From NCBI RefSeq assembly GCF_026339955.1, contig NZ_JAPEPW010000001.1, positions 806,001 to 870,000 on the forward strand: a stretch of DNA of 64,000 bases. Reading direction: 5' to 3'. Positions within the stretch are counted from its first letter, which is position 1, and every line of letters starts with the position of its first letter. Below the pieces are notes generated by a model. The model made no database searches. It worked only from the letters and a program-made list of their open reading frames with translations, and was not told the origin of the DNA. The position numbers and the translations under genes are program-made. Shown piece by piece: positions 24,319-34,500 of this stretch. This DNA is from Streptomyces sp. NBC_01549. Lineage in GTDB: Bacteria; Actinomycetota; Actinomycetes; Streptomycetales; Streptomycetaceae.

Positions 24319-24669
24319 CTATTTCAGCGCTTTGTCCGTGGAGCCACCCGAGTCGCCCCCCACGCTCGTCTTGATCTCGTGCTCCTTATCGTTGTACTTG
24401 TCCCGGACATGCGAGGTTTTCGTGCTGAAGTCGTCGATCAACTCATGGAGCTGCTTGATGATTTTCTCGATCTTGGTCTTCATCTCGCCCTGCGCCGCAT
24501 GCAGGTCCCCGGACTCTGTGAAGTAGCAGGTCTGTCCGAAGGCGTCCATCGGGATTTCCGTGTCGTACTTCGACGTGGTGCCAGCCTTGTCCATGTCGTC
24601 CAGCAATCTCCAGAGCCTGCGGATGACCTCATCCAGCGCGCTCAGATCAACCCGCACATCGTTACTCAT
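24319..24669 (-). CDS. WXG100-superfamily-like helical protein
   Basis: The 116-residue product is a long helical hairpin (LSALDEVIRRLWRLLDDMDK, a turn with a cysteine, then EMKTKIEKIIKQLHELIDDF). It is near the size of WXG100 proteins and lacks a clear WXG turn. It lies 42 bases upstream of the large WXG protein gene, so the two probably form a secreted heterodimer, as PE-PPE or Esx pairs do. That pairing is inferred. Confidence 0.7.
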   Translation of the reverse strand: MSNDVRVDLSALDEVIRRLWRLLDDMDKAGTTSKYDTEIPMDAFGQTCYFTESGDLHAAQGEMKTKIEKIIKQLHELIDDFSTKTSHVRDKYNDKEHEIKTSVGGDSGGSTDKALK

Positions 24670-24767
24670 ACCCCGTTGTCCTCTCCCCTGTTCCTCAAGT
24701 TGTCAGCACCCGCTCGGTGCTCAAGTTGCCCAAATTGCCGAAGTCGCCCAGTCATCGCACAAGCCGG

Positions 24768-26084
24768 CTAACCCGACCGCCCAGCCCGCCCAACCCGCCG
24801 ACTCCGCCAGTCCCGCACAGCCACCCCGCTCCCCGCAACCACGAGGGCCAGCGCGAGTCCCGTGCCCAGGACGTAAATGGCGATCCGGCGTTCCCGCTCC
24901 GATTCGCTCTCGCCCATCGTCACGGCCATCGGGATGACCCTGCCCGCACCGGCCGTGACCACCGGGTCCGGCGTCGGAGAGTTGCCCGGCGTGGAGTCGT
25001 CCGACAGCGCGGCGACCGGGTCGACCACGCCCCAGCCGATGTAGCGGTTGGGTTCGCGGCCCGGGCGTTGGGCGGTTTCCTCGATGCGGGTGGCGATTTG
25101 GGCCGCCTTCCACGTCGGGTGCTTCTCCTTCAGGAGGGCCGCTACGCCCGCGACGTACGGGGCCGCGAAGCTTGTGCCGTCGGCGCTGCACTGGCCGCTC
25201 TTGGGGACGGTGGAGACCATGTCGACCCCAGGGGCCGCGACGTCCACGAAGTCGCCCGCCTGTGAGAAGTAGGCGCGTTCGTCGTTGCGGTCGGAGGCCG
25301 CCACCGCCAGGACGCCCGGGTACGAGGCGGGGTAGGTGTCCGCGGACTTGCCGTCGGCTCCGTCGTTGCCGGCGGCCGCCACGATCAGGGCACCCTGGCC
25401 CACCGCGTCCTCCACGGCGGTCCGCAGTGTCGGGTCGTCTTTCTTGTTCGCGGTGTCCGAGGAGATGTTGATGATCTTCGCGCCCGCGGCGACCGCGGCC
25501 CGGATGGCCGCCGACATGGTCCCCGAGTTGCCCTGCTTCTCCTCCCCGCCCGTGTACTGGAAGGAAAGGATCTTGGCGTCCGGTGCGATGCCCACGAAGC
25601 CCGTGCCCTTGATCGGGCGGGCGGCGATGATGCCCGCGACCCTGGTGCCGTGGCCTTCGAGGTCCTGGGTGCCGTCCGTGGAACCGCCGACGTAGGACTT
25701 GCCGCCAGAAGCCATGGCACTGCGCAGTTGGACGTTGGAGTCGTCGACGCCCGTGTCGATCACCGCGACCGTGACGCCCTTGCCCTTCGCCTGTCCCCAC
25801 AGCTGGTCCAAAAGGATCCGCTGGAGCGACCACGGTGTGGACTTGATGACGTCGCCACCGAAGACGCACTCCGTGCTGGCTGCCAGGCCGAAGTCCGGGC
25901 TGCCTGAGTCCGTGAGGCGGGTGGGCACCGCCGTGTCCGCCAGTGCCAGCGGCGCCGACGCCGGCGCCGACACGCAGCAGATCCCGGTCGCCGCTAGCAC
26001 GCCAAAAACCCGATGCAGTGCGCGGGTTCCACTGTTGCGGCTGCGCGAACGGACTGTCTGGCCTTTCACGTTCAGGCCCCCCAT
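24768..26084 (-). CDS. mycP: Type VII secretion-associated serine protease, mycosin
   Basis: The product (about 438 residues) has a signal peptide (GVLAATGICCVSAPASAPLA) and an S8 catalytic domain. The triad is D in VAVIDTGVDDSNVQL, H in DLEGHGTRVAGIIAARP and S in SADGTSFAAPYVAGVAAL, with the oxyanion Asn in AAAGNDGADG. A C-terminal helix (IYVLGTGLALALVVAGSGVA) ends in a short basic tail. The ATG at 26084 is chosen for the GGGGG 7 bases upstream. It lies directly downstream of esxA in the core operon. It is less similar to the mycosin copies in the accessory island, which fits a core role in ESX secretion. Confidence 0.93.
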   Translation of the reverse strand: MGGLNVKGQTVRSRSRNSGTRALHRVFGVLAATGICCVSAPASAPLALADTAVPTRLTDSGSPDFGLAASTECVFGGDVIKSTPWSLQRILLDQLWGQAKGKGVTVAVIDTGVDDSNVQLRSAMASGGKSYVGGSTDGTQDLEGHGTRVAGIIAARPIKGTGFVGIAPDAKILSFQYTGGEEKQGNSGTMSAAIRAAVAAGAKIINISSDTANKKDDPTLRTAVEDAVGQGALIVAAAGNDGADGKSADTYPASYPGVLAVAASDRNDERAYFSQAGDFVDVAAPGVDMVSTVPKSGQCSADGTSFAAPYVAGVAALLKEKHPTWKAAQIATRIEETAQRPGREPNRYIGWGVVDPVAALSDDSTPGNSPTPDPVVTAGAGRVIPMAVTMGESESERERRIAIYVLGTGLALALVVAGSGVAVRDWRSRRVGRAGRSG

Positions 26085-26297
26085 GTTCAGGCCCCCAGGG
26101 CTTCCTTGCTTCCTTCGAAGCTGGGTCATGTCTGTGTGACGGTCGTGTCGATGGTGAGTGAGAAGATTTGCTGGATTTACTGTGCGCGGTACCGCAGGAA
26201 CTGTGTACGACCCCGAAGCAGAGATCGGCCCAGCGGACGCCGTGGCGTCCACTGGGCCGATTCTCTTCATCTCATGTCCCTCGGGTCGCCGACGGGC

Positions 26298-26582
26298 TTA
26301 GCCCCAGGTCGAGGCGTTGCTCTTCTCAGTGGCCTGGTAGTTCTCGGCCGCGCTCTGCAGCGCGGTGGAGATCTTCAGCAGGGTCGCGTGCAGGTCAGCG
26401 GCGGTCTGGTCCCACTCACGCTGCTTGCGCTGGTAACCCTCCTGCGCTTCACCTTCCCAGGAGTTGGCGACGCGCTTGACCGCGGCCTCGAGGTCGTCGA
26501 GCTGCTGCTTGATGCGGCCGGCGGTCGACTTCACGTCCGTGGAGGCGTTGGTGATGGTTGCGTAATTGACGAGGATCGACAT
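26298..26582 (-). CDS. esxA: WXG100 protein EsxA-like
   Basis: The 94-residue protein is a helical hairpin with the turn motif NSWEGEAQEGYQRKQREW and the C-terminal YQATE that fits the YxxxD/E secretion signal. AAGGGA lies 6 bases upstream of the ATG. It is paired with esxB, 145 bases upstream in the operon. The pair should form the secreted heterodimer of the ESX system, as known in Streptomyces coelicolor where it affects sporulation. Confidence 0.93.
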   Translation of the reverse strand: MSILVNYATITNASTDVKSTAGRIKQQLDDLEAAVKRVANSWEGEAQEGYQRKQREWDQTAADLHATLLKISTALQSAAENYQATEKSNASTWG

Positions 26583-26620
26583 CGTCGTTCCCTTTCAGGA
26601 AGAGTCGTGGGAAGTCAGTG

Positions 26621-26700
26621 GAGATCGATCAAGATCGATGCAGATCTGTTGGGATCGATGAAGATCCGGTGGGATCGATGAAGATCGATCGAGATCGGGA
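26621..26700. repeat. Tandem decamer array in the esxB-esxA gap
   Basis: Eight consecutive 10-base units follow the pattern (g/a/c)(a/g)gatc(g/t/c)(a/g)(t/g)(c/g/t), such as gagatcgatc, aagatcgatg and gggatcgatg. They fill most of the gap between the two WXG100 genes. Most units contain the palindrome atcgat or gatc. A 10-base period equals one DNA helical turn, so protein sites would face the same side. It could also form RNA structure between the coding regions. Confidence 0.8.
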
Positions 26701-26727
26701 GGAACAGCTGGAGTCCGCGCGGCTTGA

Positions 26728-27039
26728 TCAGCCGAAGTCGGACATGATCTTGCTGATCTCACTGTTCTGCTGCTCTTCCGACGCGGAGTAGTTGCTCCGC
26801 GTGGAGTCCACGGCTTCCTTGATGTCGTTGAGGATGTCGCTCATCCTCTTCGCGTCCGAGTTCCAACGGTCCTGCAGCTGGCGGTAGGACTGGGCCGCCT
26901 GGCCCTGCCAGCCGCCCGCGATCTGGTCGATCACTCCGTTGAGACGGCGGATCTCGCCCTGCAGCTGACCGCTGACGGTGCTGATGTCACCGGAGAGCTT
27001 TGTGAGTTCGTCCTCTGTTACCCGGAACTGGCCGGCCAT
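26728..27039 (-). CDS. esxB: WXG100 protein EsxB-like
   Basis: The 103-residue protein has two helices joined by GGWQGQAAQSYRQLQDRW, giving a WxG motif (WQG), and the C-terminal YSASE matches the YxxxD/E export signal. It lies downstream of eccB after a 217-base gap that could carry its own promoter (a possible -10 TAGAGT at 27124-27129, minus strand, with a poor -35). It should dimerise with EsxA and be exported by the ESX membrane complex. Confidence 0.93.
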   Translation of the reverse strand: MAGQFRVTEDELTKLSGDISTVSGQLQGEIRRLNGVIDQIAGGWQGQAAQSYRQLQDRWNSDAKRMSDILNDIKEAVDSTRSNYSASEEQQNSEISKIMSDFG

Positions 27040-27256
27040 GATGAACCTTCCCCCATGTTGTCGTTGATCCGGGAAACCTGCCCTGGTGCCCGGAGGAACT
27101 TCGCATCATTGAGCGCTGCAAACACTCTATCGTCAGCCTGTCATTCATCCACAGGCAGGACCAATCAGTTACACGGCTCACACACTTGAGCGATCGTCTC
27201 GTGACCCACGGGCCGTCTTACTCTCAAGTGCGCCTGCCGGCCCGCCCGTTGGCTGG

Positions 27257-28858
27257 CTACTGGCTCTGTTCCTGCGCCGCGCTACCGGTGTCGAGAGTGG
27301 GCCCCTTCGGAATGAATGTCGCCCAAGTCTGCGGCACGATCGCGGGGTTGGAGACGTCCTCGTAACCCAGCCGCGTGCGCGCCTTGTCCGTCTCGCTCGC
27401 CCCACCCTCCGACGAGGACGAGGAGGAAGAGGACGACGAAGAGGACGACGAAGACGAACCGCTGCCGCTCCCCTCCGCCTCACTGTCGTTGTTCGCCGGC
27501 AGCGAGTACCGCAGGCCCGTGTCCGTCAGCAGGTACGTCGCCCCGCCGCCCCCTGCCGCACCGATGACCTCCTGGAAGAGGAGCCCCGAGCCGGACGAGA
27601 CGTAGGCGCTCAGCGAATCGGCGATGACCTTCTTGGGGTACGTCGTTCCGGCCCAGGCGGCGAGCTGCGGCTTCTTGTCCGTGCCGATGGTGCCGTTGTA
27701 GACGCTGCACGAGGTGGTACGGGCCTCGTCGGTCCCCGTGGCCGCGGGGTTGGCCTGCTGCGGAACGCTCTCGGGCCAGCCCTTGTCCGCGTAGAAGCGG
27801 TCCGCCTGGCCGCTGTTGGCCGCGATGATGTCCTGGGTGGGGACCTTGACGGCATCGGTCCCCACGGCGGAGGGCGACCGCTTGAGCAGTTCGGCGACGA
27901 AGGACGTGACGGAGGCGACCTTGTCCTTGAGGACGACGTAGTACTGCTTGCCCCCCGCGTCCTGCGCCTCGAGCACCTGGCCCACCTTGTTCGCATCGGC
28001 GGGGAGCCCCTGGACCGTGGTCGGCTGTCCGGCGGACGGGACCGCCGGGAAGGCGATGACCCCACCGTCGTTGAGGGTGCGCAACCACTCCTGGCTCACC
28101 GGCTGCGGCTCGGCATTGCTGCCGATGACGGCGGAGCGCAGCAGCTGCGCCATGGTGGTGTCGTCGAGACCCGACTTGCCGCCCAGCAGGAAGCGGTTGC
28201 CCTTGCCGTCGACCAGGTATTCCAGTGAGGTCTTGCGGTCGACGACGTACAGAGCCTCGCGGCCGTTGACCTTGCCCGCGTCACCGAGCGACTTGGCGTC
28301 GTCGGCGTCGAGGACGAAGACGGCACGGTCGATGGCGTCGTCCGATCCCGGGGCCGGGCGCTCGCACACCGCCCAGGTCTTCGTCTTCGACGCGTCGTCC
28401 TTGGAGGGCAGCCGGTCGGGGGCGTAGGGGATACCGAGGGTCGCGCCGTGGGGGATGCCGCTCTTGTCGATCTCCTTGCCGGGGACCTCGAGGACGCTGC
28501 CCTTGCCCTTGTCGAGGAGGAGCTTGGCGGAGGCGTAGTTGAGGACGGGGTGCAGCGTCGGGGTCTTCTTGCCGTTCGACGCCTCGTCGGGGAGGACGAC
28601 GTAGCGCGTCGTGGAGTCGCTGTCGACGATGATGTACTCACCGGGCTTGTCCCAGCCCTCGGGCGCCGTCGGCTTGATCACGCCCCAGCCGATGAAGCCC
28701 ACCACGAGTGCGACGCCGACCGCCAGGCTGGGCATCACCGTACGGATGGGACGCGGCGCGCCTTCCTCGGATCCGCCCGGCGACGGCGCCAGGAACGCCG
28801 CGACGGTGCGCTTGCGAGCGAACGTGTAGGCGGCGAGCTCATCCTGACGCTTTGCCAT
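27257..28858 (-). CDS. eccB: Type VII secretion membrane component EccB
   Basis: The 533-residue product begins MAKRQDELAAYTFARKRTVA, typical of EccB, then has one membrane helix (MPSLAVGVALVVGFIGWGVI, residues about 43-61). A large extracytoplasmic domain follows with the family's repeated segments (EYIIVDSDSTTRYVVL, LHPVLNYASAKLLL, FLGG-like and SVYNGT). Two cysteines (AVCERP and TTSCSV) can form the conserved disulphide. A run of about 18 serines near residue 480 is unusual and may vary in length. EccB is a core part of the ESX secretion channel, with EccC, EccD and EccE. Confidence 0.95.
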   Translation of the reverse strand: MAKRQDELAAYTFARKRTVAAFLAPSPGGSEEGAPRPIRTVMPSLAVGVALVVGFIGWGVIKPTAPEGWDKPGEYIIVDSDSTTRYVVLPDEASNGKKTPTLHPVLNYASAKLLLDKGKGSVLEVPGKEIDKSGIPHGATLGIPYAPDRLPSKDDASKTKTWAVCERPAPGSDDAIDRAVFVLDADDAKSLGDAGKVNGREALYVVDRKTSLEYLVDGKGNRFLLGGKSGLDDTTMAQLLRSAVIGSNAEPQPVSQEWLRTLNDGGVIAFPAVPSAGQPTTVQGLPADANKVGQVLEAQDAGGKQYYVVLKDKVASVTSFVAELLKRSPSAVGTDAVKVPTQDIIAANSGQADRFYADKGWPESVPQQANPAATGTDEARTTSCSVYNGTIGTDKKPQLAAWAGTTYPKKVIADSLSAYVSSGSGLLFQEVIGAAGGGGATYLLTDTGLRYSLPANNDSEAEGSGSGSSSSSSSSSSSSSSSSEGGASETDKARTRLGYEDVSNPAIVPQTWATFIPKGPTLDTGSAAQEQSQ

Positions 28859-29210
28859 GGTCCCCGTTTCTCCCGTTTTGTACTGCTCGATCGTGTTCGA
28901 AAGGCCACTTCGGCCACGCAGGCACCAACTATGCCCTGCGCTCCGGGACGACGGTTCATCAGGTGTACGGCCGACCCCGCATCTTCACAGAGCTTCACCA
29001 CAGCCCTCCACCATGCGGGGCCGGTCCGTGACAGGCTGGCCAGCCGGGGTTTCTGTGTCCCCTGTGTCGTCTCGCGTTCCGCAGCGGGTAGCGTGAGCCA
29101 GTCTCATACATGATGTGGGCCATCGACGCCCCTGGCCCGTCGCCGGGATCTCGGACAGAGGATCCCGTCCGACGAAGGGCCACTACTTCGCGAAAGGGAT
29201 GCCCCGGGGG
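28859..29210. promoter_or_regulatory. Divergent promoter region between eccB and eccE
   Basis: This 352-base gap separates the leftward eccB operon from the rightward eccE operon, so it should hold promoters in both directions. On the plus strand TAGCGT at 29089-29094 resembles a HrdB -10 box, but no good -35 is seen. No coding stretch with proper codon bias is present. Confidence 0.4.
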
Positions 29211-30533
29211 ATGACCAGCGCTACGAGCACTCGGCGCGGACGCCGCGCACCGCAGCAACAGGAAGGTCCGAGCGGCAGACGTACGTCAGTTGCTCCAGCC
29301 TCCCCCGTCGCCGCGTCGCCGCGCACGCTGCCCCGCCCCGGCAGCCTGGGCCCGGTGCGGCTGCAGCAGCTCATCCTGGTGGAGCTCGCGGCGACGGTCA
29401 TGCTGGCCGCCTGGGTTGCCGACACGTCCTGGCTGCTGGCCCCGGCCGGTGCCGTGGCGGCGCTGCTGCTGCTCCTGGCGGTCTTGCGCCGGGGCCGACG
29501 TCCGCTGCCCGAGTGGTACGAGACGACGCGCGCGTTGAGGCAGCGTCGACGCGACGCCAAGCTGCACGTGCCGCCCGGGACGGACGCGATGCTGGCCCCG
29601 CTCCTGGAGTGCGACCCCGCCCTGCGGACGTACGGCTTCGTGTCCCGTGACGACCGCTCGATCGGCATGATCGGCGATGGGACCTTCCTGACCGCCGTGC
29701 TCTTCGTGCAGCCGGGAGACCAGCCGCTGCGTCCCGAGTCCGTCGGGCGGCAGCTGCCGCTCCAGCTGATCCACGGCGCCCTGGAGGTCGACGGGATCCG
29801 TCTCGCGTCCGCACAGGTCGTGCAGCACACCCAGCCGGCGCCCGCGCCGCATCTGCCCCAACAGGCGGTCGCCGCACGGTCGTACGGCCCGCTCCAGGCG
29901 AAGGCCGGTTCTCCCGCGCTCCGGCTCACCTGGGTCGCCCTCAAGCTCGACCCTGAGCTGTGCCCGGAGGCGGTTCAGGCGCGCGGGGACGGCGTTCCCG
30001 GGGCGCAGCGGGCACTGCTGCGGGTGGCGGACCAGCTGGCGAGCCGGCTGGCCGGGGCCGGCTTCAAGGCGACCCTCCTGGACGAGAACGAGCTGGTGCA
30101 GGCGCTCGCGACGTCCAGCTGCCTGAACCCGCGGGCCAACGCGCAACACGCCCAGGACGGGCGGCAGCCCCAGCGGCGTACGGTCGAATCGGTACGGACC
30201 TGGCGGGTCGACGACCGGTGGCACACCACGTACTGGCTCTCCCGCTGGCCGCAGTTGGGGGACGGCGGTGTGGCGCTGCCCGAGCTGATCACGCGGTTCA
30301 CCTCGCTCCCTGTGCTCGCCACGACGTTCAGCGTGACCCTGGGGAGGGCCGGCAACCGGGGCGTCTCCCTCACCGGCCATATCCGCGTCACCGCCCGTGG
30401 TGAGAGTGAACTCGGGGAGGTGGGGCGCGAGTTGGAGCGGGCCGCGAGTGCCGCGAAGGCCGGTCTGGTGCGCCTCGACCGGGAGCAGGTCCCCGGAGCC
30501 CTCGCCACTCTGCCGCTCGGAGGTACGTACTGA
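29211..30533 (+). CDS. eccE: Type VII secretion protein EccE
   Basis: From the ATG at 29211 the product is 440 residues. A basic N-terminus is followed by two membrane helices (QQLILVELAATVMLAAWVA and LLAPAGAVAALLLLLAVL). Then comes a cytoplasmic domain with the EccE-type strands (TYGFVSRDDRSIGMIGDGTF, GIRLASAQVVQHTQP, TWRVDDRWHTTYWLSRWP). EccE is a peripheral membrane subunit of the ESX complex. The start is uncertain, because the ATGs at 29199 and 29211 both have imperfect spacing to purine-rich sequence. It overlaps the next gene as TGATG. Confidence 0.88.
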   Translation: MTSATSTRRGRRAPQQQEGPSGRRTSVAPASPVAASPRTLPRPGSLGPVRLQQLILVELAATVMLAAWVADTSWLLAPAGAVAALLLLLAVLRRGRRPLPEWYETTRALRQRRRDAKLHVPPGTDAMLAPLLECDPALRTYGFVSRDDRSIGMIGDGTFLTAVLFVQPGDQPLRPESVGRQLPLQLIHGALEVDGIRLASAQVVQHTQPAPAPHLPQQAVAARSYGPLQAKAGSPALRLTWVALKLDPELCPEAVQARGDGVPGAQRALLRVADQLASRLAGAGFKATLLDENELVQALATSSCLNPRANAQHAQDGRQPQRRTVESVRTWRVDDRWHTTYWLSRWPQLGDGGVALPELITRFTSLPVLATTFSVTLGRAGNRGVSLTGHIRVTARGESELGEVGRELERAASAAKAGLVRLDREQVPGALATLPLGGTY

Positions 30534-31375
30534 TGTCCCACCCCGCTACGGCCACGGACCCGGGGCAGCACGGCCGGGCCTCCGGGCGCACGCCGGCGCA
30601 CGTGGCCTCGCCCACCGACACCGGCATGATCCCCATCATCCGGCAGCCGCAGACGCCGCAGCAGCAACGGCGCATCTTCAGCCCGGGTTTCGGGCTGCGC
30701 GGGCCGCGCCGGAACCGCCATGTCGTCACCGCCGACGAGCTCGCGGCGATCAGCATGCCGATCGGCGACGACGGCGTGATCATCGGCGCCGATGCGGAAT
30801 CACAGCCGGCCGTGCTCGGGCTGTCCCGCCCCACCCCCTTCGACGTCGTGCTCGTGGGCGGCCTCTGGCTCGCCCAGGTGCTGGCGCTGCGCGCCGCGGC
30901 GACGGGGGCGCGCGTGGGCGTGGAGACCGGCCGGCCGCAGGCCTGGCAGCAGTTGGCCCAGGCGGCGGGCGGCGGCCAGCAGTGCGTGACGGTCTATCCG
31001 GTGGGGCGGGTGCCTGCGCAGGGCCCCTCCGTCTCGAGCCCGGTGGTGCTGATCCGGGACTGTGGTATCCGGCCGCCGCGCGGGCGGGTGACCTCACTGC
31101 CGTGGCAGGCCGTGGTGACGGTGCTGCCCTTCGTCGGCGAGCACGCGCCACTCTGGCTCGCTCAGGCCCACCTGGTCGGGATCCAGCGCATCTCGCCCCA
31201 GGAGACCGAGGTCGTACGCGACACTCTGGGCATCCCGGACGAGCATCTCCAGCACATGCCGACCCTTCACGACGGCGTCGCCCTGTGGTGCACCCGCAAG
31301 CACCACAAGTTCGTCATGACCGAACCCACTGATGCGGAGACAGGCCTGCTCGGCGTGGCCCGCCGTATGGACTGA
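30533..31375 (+). CDS. Conserved protein coupled to eccE
   Basis: The 280-residue product has a disordered N-terminus rich in Pro and Gln, then a compact alpha/beta domain (FDVVLVGGLWLAQVLALRAA, TGARVGVETGRPQAWQQLA, VVLIRDCGIRPP, WQAVVTVLPF). The order of strands looks like a Rossmann-like fold, but no nucleotide motif is clear. It has no membrane helix. Its overlap with eccE suggests a cytoplasmic accessory of the secretion complex. I know no name for this family. Confidence 0.7.
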   Translation: MSHPATATDPGQHGRASGRTPAHVASPTDTGMIPIIRQPQTPQQQRRIFSPGFGLRGPRRNRHVVTADELAAISMPIGDDGVIIGADAESQPAVLGLSRPTPFDVVLVGGLWLAQVLALRAAATGARVGVETGRPQAWQQLAQAAGGGQQCVTVYPVGRVPAQGPSVSSPVVLIRDCGIRPPRGRVTSLPWQAVVTVLPFVGEHAPLWLAQAHLVGIQRISPQETEVVRDTLGIPDEHLQHMPTLHDGVALWCTRKHHKFVMTEPTDAETGLLGVARRMD

Positions 31376-31561
31376 CGCGTCGTCGTCTCCTGGAGCGGGG
31401 TACAAACCGGCTGCGCCCATGGGCTCTTTTCCCTACCGCGACGCGAGTGATTAGGCTTCTGGTGATGCGGTGACGATCGCAGCCGCGTGGGACTCGCCAC
31501 TCGGTCCGCCCGGCCGCGACGACGACCAGCTCAGCAGCAGCGGCTGACCAGGAGGCAAGCA

Positions 31562-34500
31562 GTGAACAGGGATCGGTCCGAGTACAACGGCGACAGCCCG
31601 TCCTCGGATGGGGACGATCACGACGTCGATCTCACCGGCGAGTTCGAAATCGTCTACACGCCTCCCGCCTGGTACGCCCAAGGCACGCAGGGTGGCTCCA
31701 CGGCCGGCGACCAGCGGGACGCCGGACGGACTGCGCCACCACCGCCGACCGGACCACCCGTCGGGCCACTGACCGGGCCGCCGGGCGGTCCCGTGCCGCA
31801 GGCTCCCGCGCCGCACGCTCCGGCACCCCAGACTCCCGCCCCGCACGCCCCGGCGCCGCACGCTCCGGCACCCCAGACTCCCGCCCCGCACGCCCCGGCG
31901 CCGCACGCTCCGGCACCCCAGACTCCCGCCCCGCACGCCCCGGCGCCGCACGCTCCGGCACCCCAGACTCCCGCCCCGCACGCCCCGGCGCCGCACGCTC
32001 CGGCACCCCAGACTCCCGCCCCGCACGCCCCGGCACCGCACGCCCCGGCACCCCAGACTCCCGCACCGCACGCTCCCGCACCGCACGCCCCGTCACCGGC
32101 GCAGCCGTACGCCCAGGGCGCACCGCAGCAGCCCGCGCAGGGTGTGCCCGGCGCGAACCAGTACGGCACGGGTGGCTACGGATTTCCGCAGCAGCAGTCC
32201 GCGCCGGGCACCCCTCAAGCGGCCGGCGGCGCGGCGGCACCCGGCGGGTACGGCTACCCCCAGCAGGCGGGAGCGGGCGCGCCCCAGCCGAGCCAGGACA
32301 CGTCGGGCGGTTACGGACAGCCTCAGCAGCAGACGCCGGCCCAGCCGCCCGCCGCGCCCGGCTTCCCCGTGCTGCGGCCGGTCGACGAGGACGCCCAGGG
32401 CATCCCGCCCCAGGCTGCTGCCCCGGCAGCCGGCGCCCCCGAACGGCCCGCCCCCGAGCAGCCGATGGCCGAGATCAACCATGCCGCCGCCGACGCCGAG
32501 GCGGCGCGGCTGTTCGGCGGTGCCCACGACGACGAGGAGTCGGCGGAGGAGCGGAGCCACGAGGCGGAGTCGGGTGACTTCGCCGGGTCCGTGTCCGGTG
32601 CGGAGGACGACGAGACGGCGAACGTCCGGTCCAATGCGGAATCCCCCACGCAGACCGATACTGAGGCCGCGTCAGCGACGGCGGAAGCAGAGCCGGAGGC
32701 AGAGGCGGAGACACCGCCGACGCCCACCGCTCCCGGACCCTTGCCTGCGGCGCAGGGGCAGCAGCCACAGGAGCCGCCCACTGCGCAGGCCTCCGCGGCG
32801 CCCCAGGCCGACCACGAACTTCCCCCGCTGCCGCAGGGCTACGTGCCCGCGCACCCCGTCCAGGGAGTACCACAGCAGACAGGGCAGCCGGACCAGCAGG
32901 CCGCAGCCGCACAGGCCGCAGCCGGGCAGGCCGCCGCATACGGCTACCCCCAACCCCCCGCCCAGCCGCAGCCTGCCCAGCCCGAGCACCAGCCCTCTCC
33001 GCAGGGCTCGTTCGGCCCGGCCCAGCCGGTGCCCCCGGCCCAGCCTCAGCCCGGGTACCCGGCGCAAGCCGGGCAGCCGCAGGCCGCCGGATACGGCTAC
33101 CCCCAACCCCCCGCCCAGCCGCAGCCCGCCCAGCCCGAGCACCAGCCCTCTCCGCAGGGCTCGTTCGGCCCGGCCCAGCCGGTGCCCCCGGCCCAGCCTC
33201 AGCCCGGGTACCCGGCGCAAGCCGGGCAGCCGCAGGCCGCCGCATACGGCTACCCCCAACCCCCCGCCCAGCCGCTGCCGCAGCCGCCCGGGCAGGCCGG
33301 TTACGGCTACCCGCAGCCCGCCCAGCCGCAGCAGCCCGCGCCCCACCAGCAGCCTCCGGCCCAGCCTCTGCCTCAGCAGCCCGCTGCCCCGCCGGCCGCC
33401 TACGGCAACCAGGGCTGGACCGCCCCGGTCGGCCCGCAGGCCGGGCCCGGTGCCCCCCAGCAGCAGGCCACGCCCGGCACCCCGCTCGGCTACAACGCCG
33501 CCGTGGAGCTCTCCTCCGACCGGCTGCTGCGCAATCAGCCCAAGGCCCGCAAGAACAACACGGGCCCGTCCCGCTTCAAGTTCGGCGCCAAGAAGGAGGA
33601 GGCGGAGCGGCAGCGGAAGCTGACTCTGATCCGTACGCCGGTGATGTCCTGCTACCGGATCGCGGTGATCAGCCTCAAGGGCGGCGTCGGCAAGACCACG
33701 ACGACCATATCGCTCGGCGCCACGCTCGCCACCGAGCGCCAGGACAAGATCCTGGCGATCGACGCCAACCCGGACGCCGGCACCCTCGGCCGACGGGTCC
33801 GTCGCGAGACGGGCGCCACCATCCGCGACCTGGTTCAGGCGATCCCGCAGCTGAACAGCTACATGGACATCCGCCGCTTCACCTCGCAGGCGCCGTCGGG
33901 GCTCGAGATCATCGCCAACGACGTGGACCCGGCGGTCTCCACCACCTTCAACGACCAGGACTACCGCAGCGCACTCGACGTGCTGGGCAGGCAGTATCCG
34001 ATCATCCTCACGGACTCGGGTACCGGTCTGCTCTACAGCGCGATGCGCGGAGTCCTGGAGCTCGCCGACCAGTTGATCATCATCTCCACACCCTCGGTGG
34101 ACGGCGCGAGCAGCGCCTCGACAACGCTCGACTGGCTGTCGGCGAACGGATTCGCCGATCTCGTCCAGCGGTCGGTCACCGTGATCTCCGGCGTCCGCGA
34201 GACGGGGAAGATGATCAAGGTGGAGGACATCGTCGCGCACTTCGAGACGCGCTGCCGCGGTGTCGTCGTGGTGCCCTTCGACGAACACCTCGCGGCGGGC
34301 GCCGAGGTGGACCTCGACATGGTGCGTCCCAAGACCCGCGAGGCCTACTTCGATCTCGCCGCGCTCATCGCCGAGGACATCGCCCGTACGCAGCAGGGCT
34401 TCGGCAACCCGAACCTGCAGTTCCAGCAGCCCCCGCAGGGGTACGCGCCCCCGCAGGGGTACGCGCCCCCGCAGCAGCCCTACACCCAGCCCGGCGTAAC

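Noticed and set aside
26621..26700. Decamer array considered as a CRISPR or replication iteron set
   Set aside because: There are no spacers and no replication gene nearby. The location between esxB and esxA suggests regulation.
31816..32092. 45-base repeats considered as a CRISPR array
   Set aside because: The units are contiguous without unique spacers and encode a Pro/Ala repeat in frame.
31654..32169. Gly/Cys/Ala-rich repeat protein on the minus strand
   Set aside because: It is the antisense reading of the coding repeats in the EspI-like gene.
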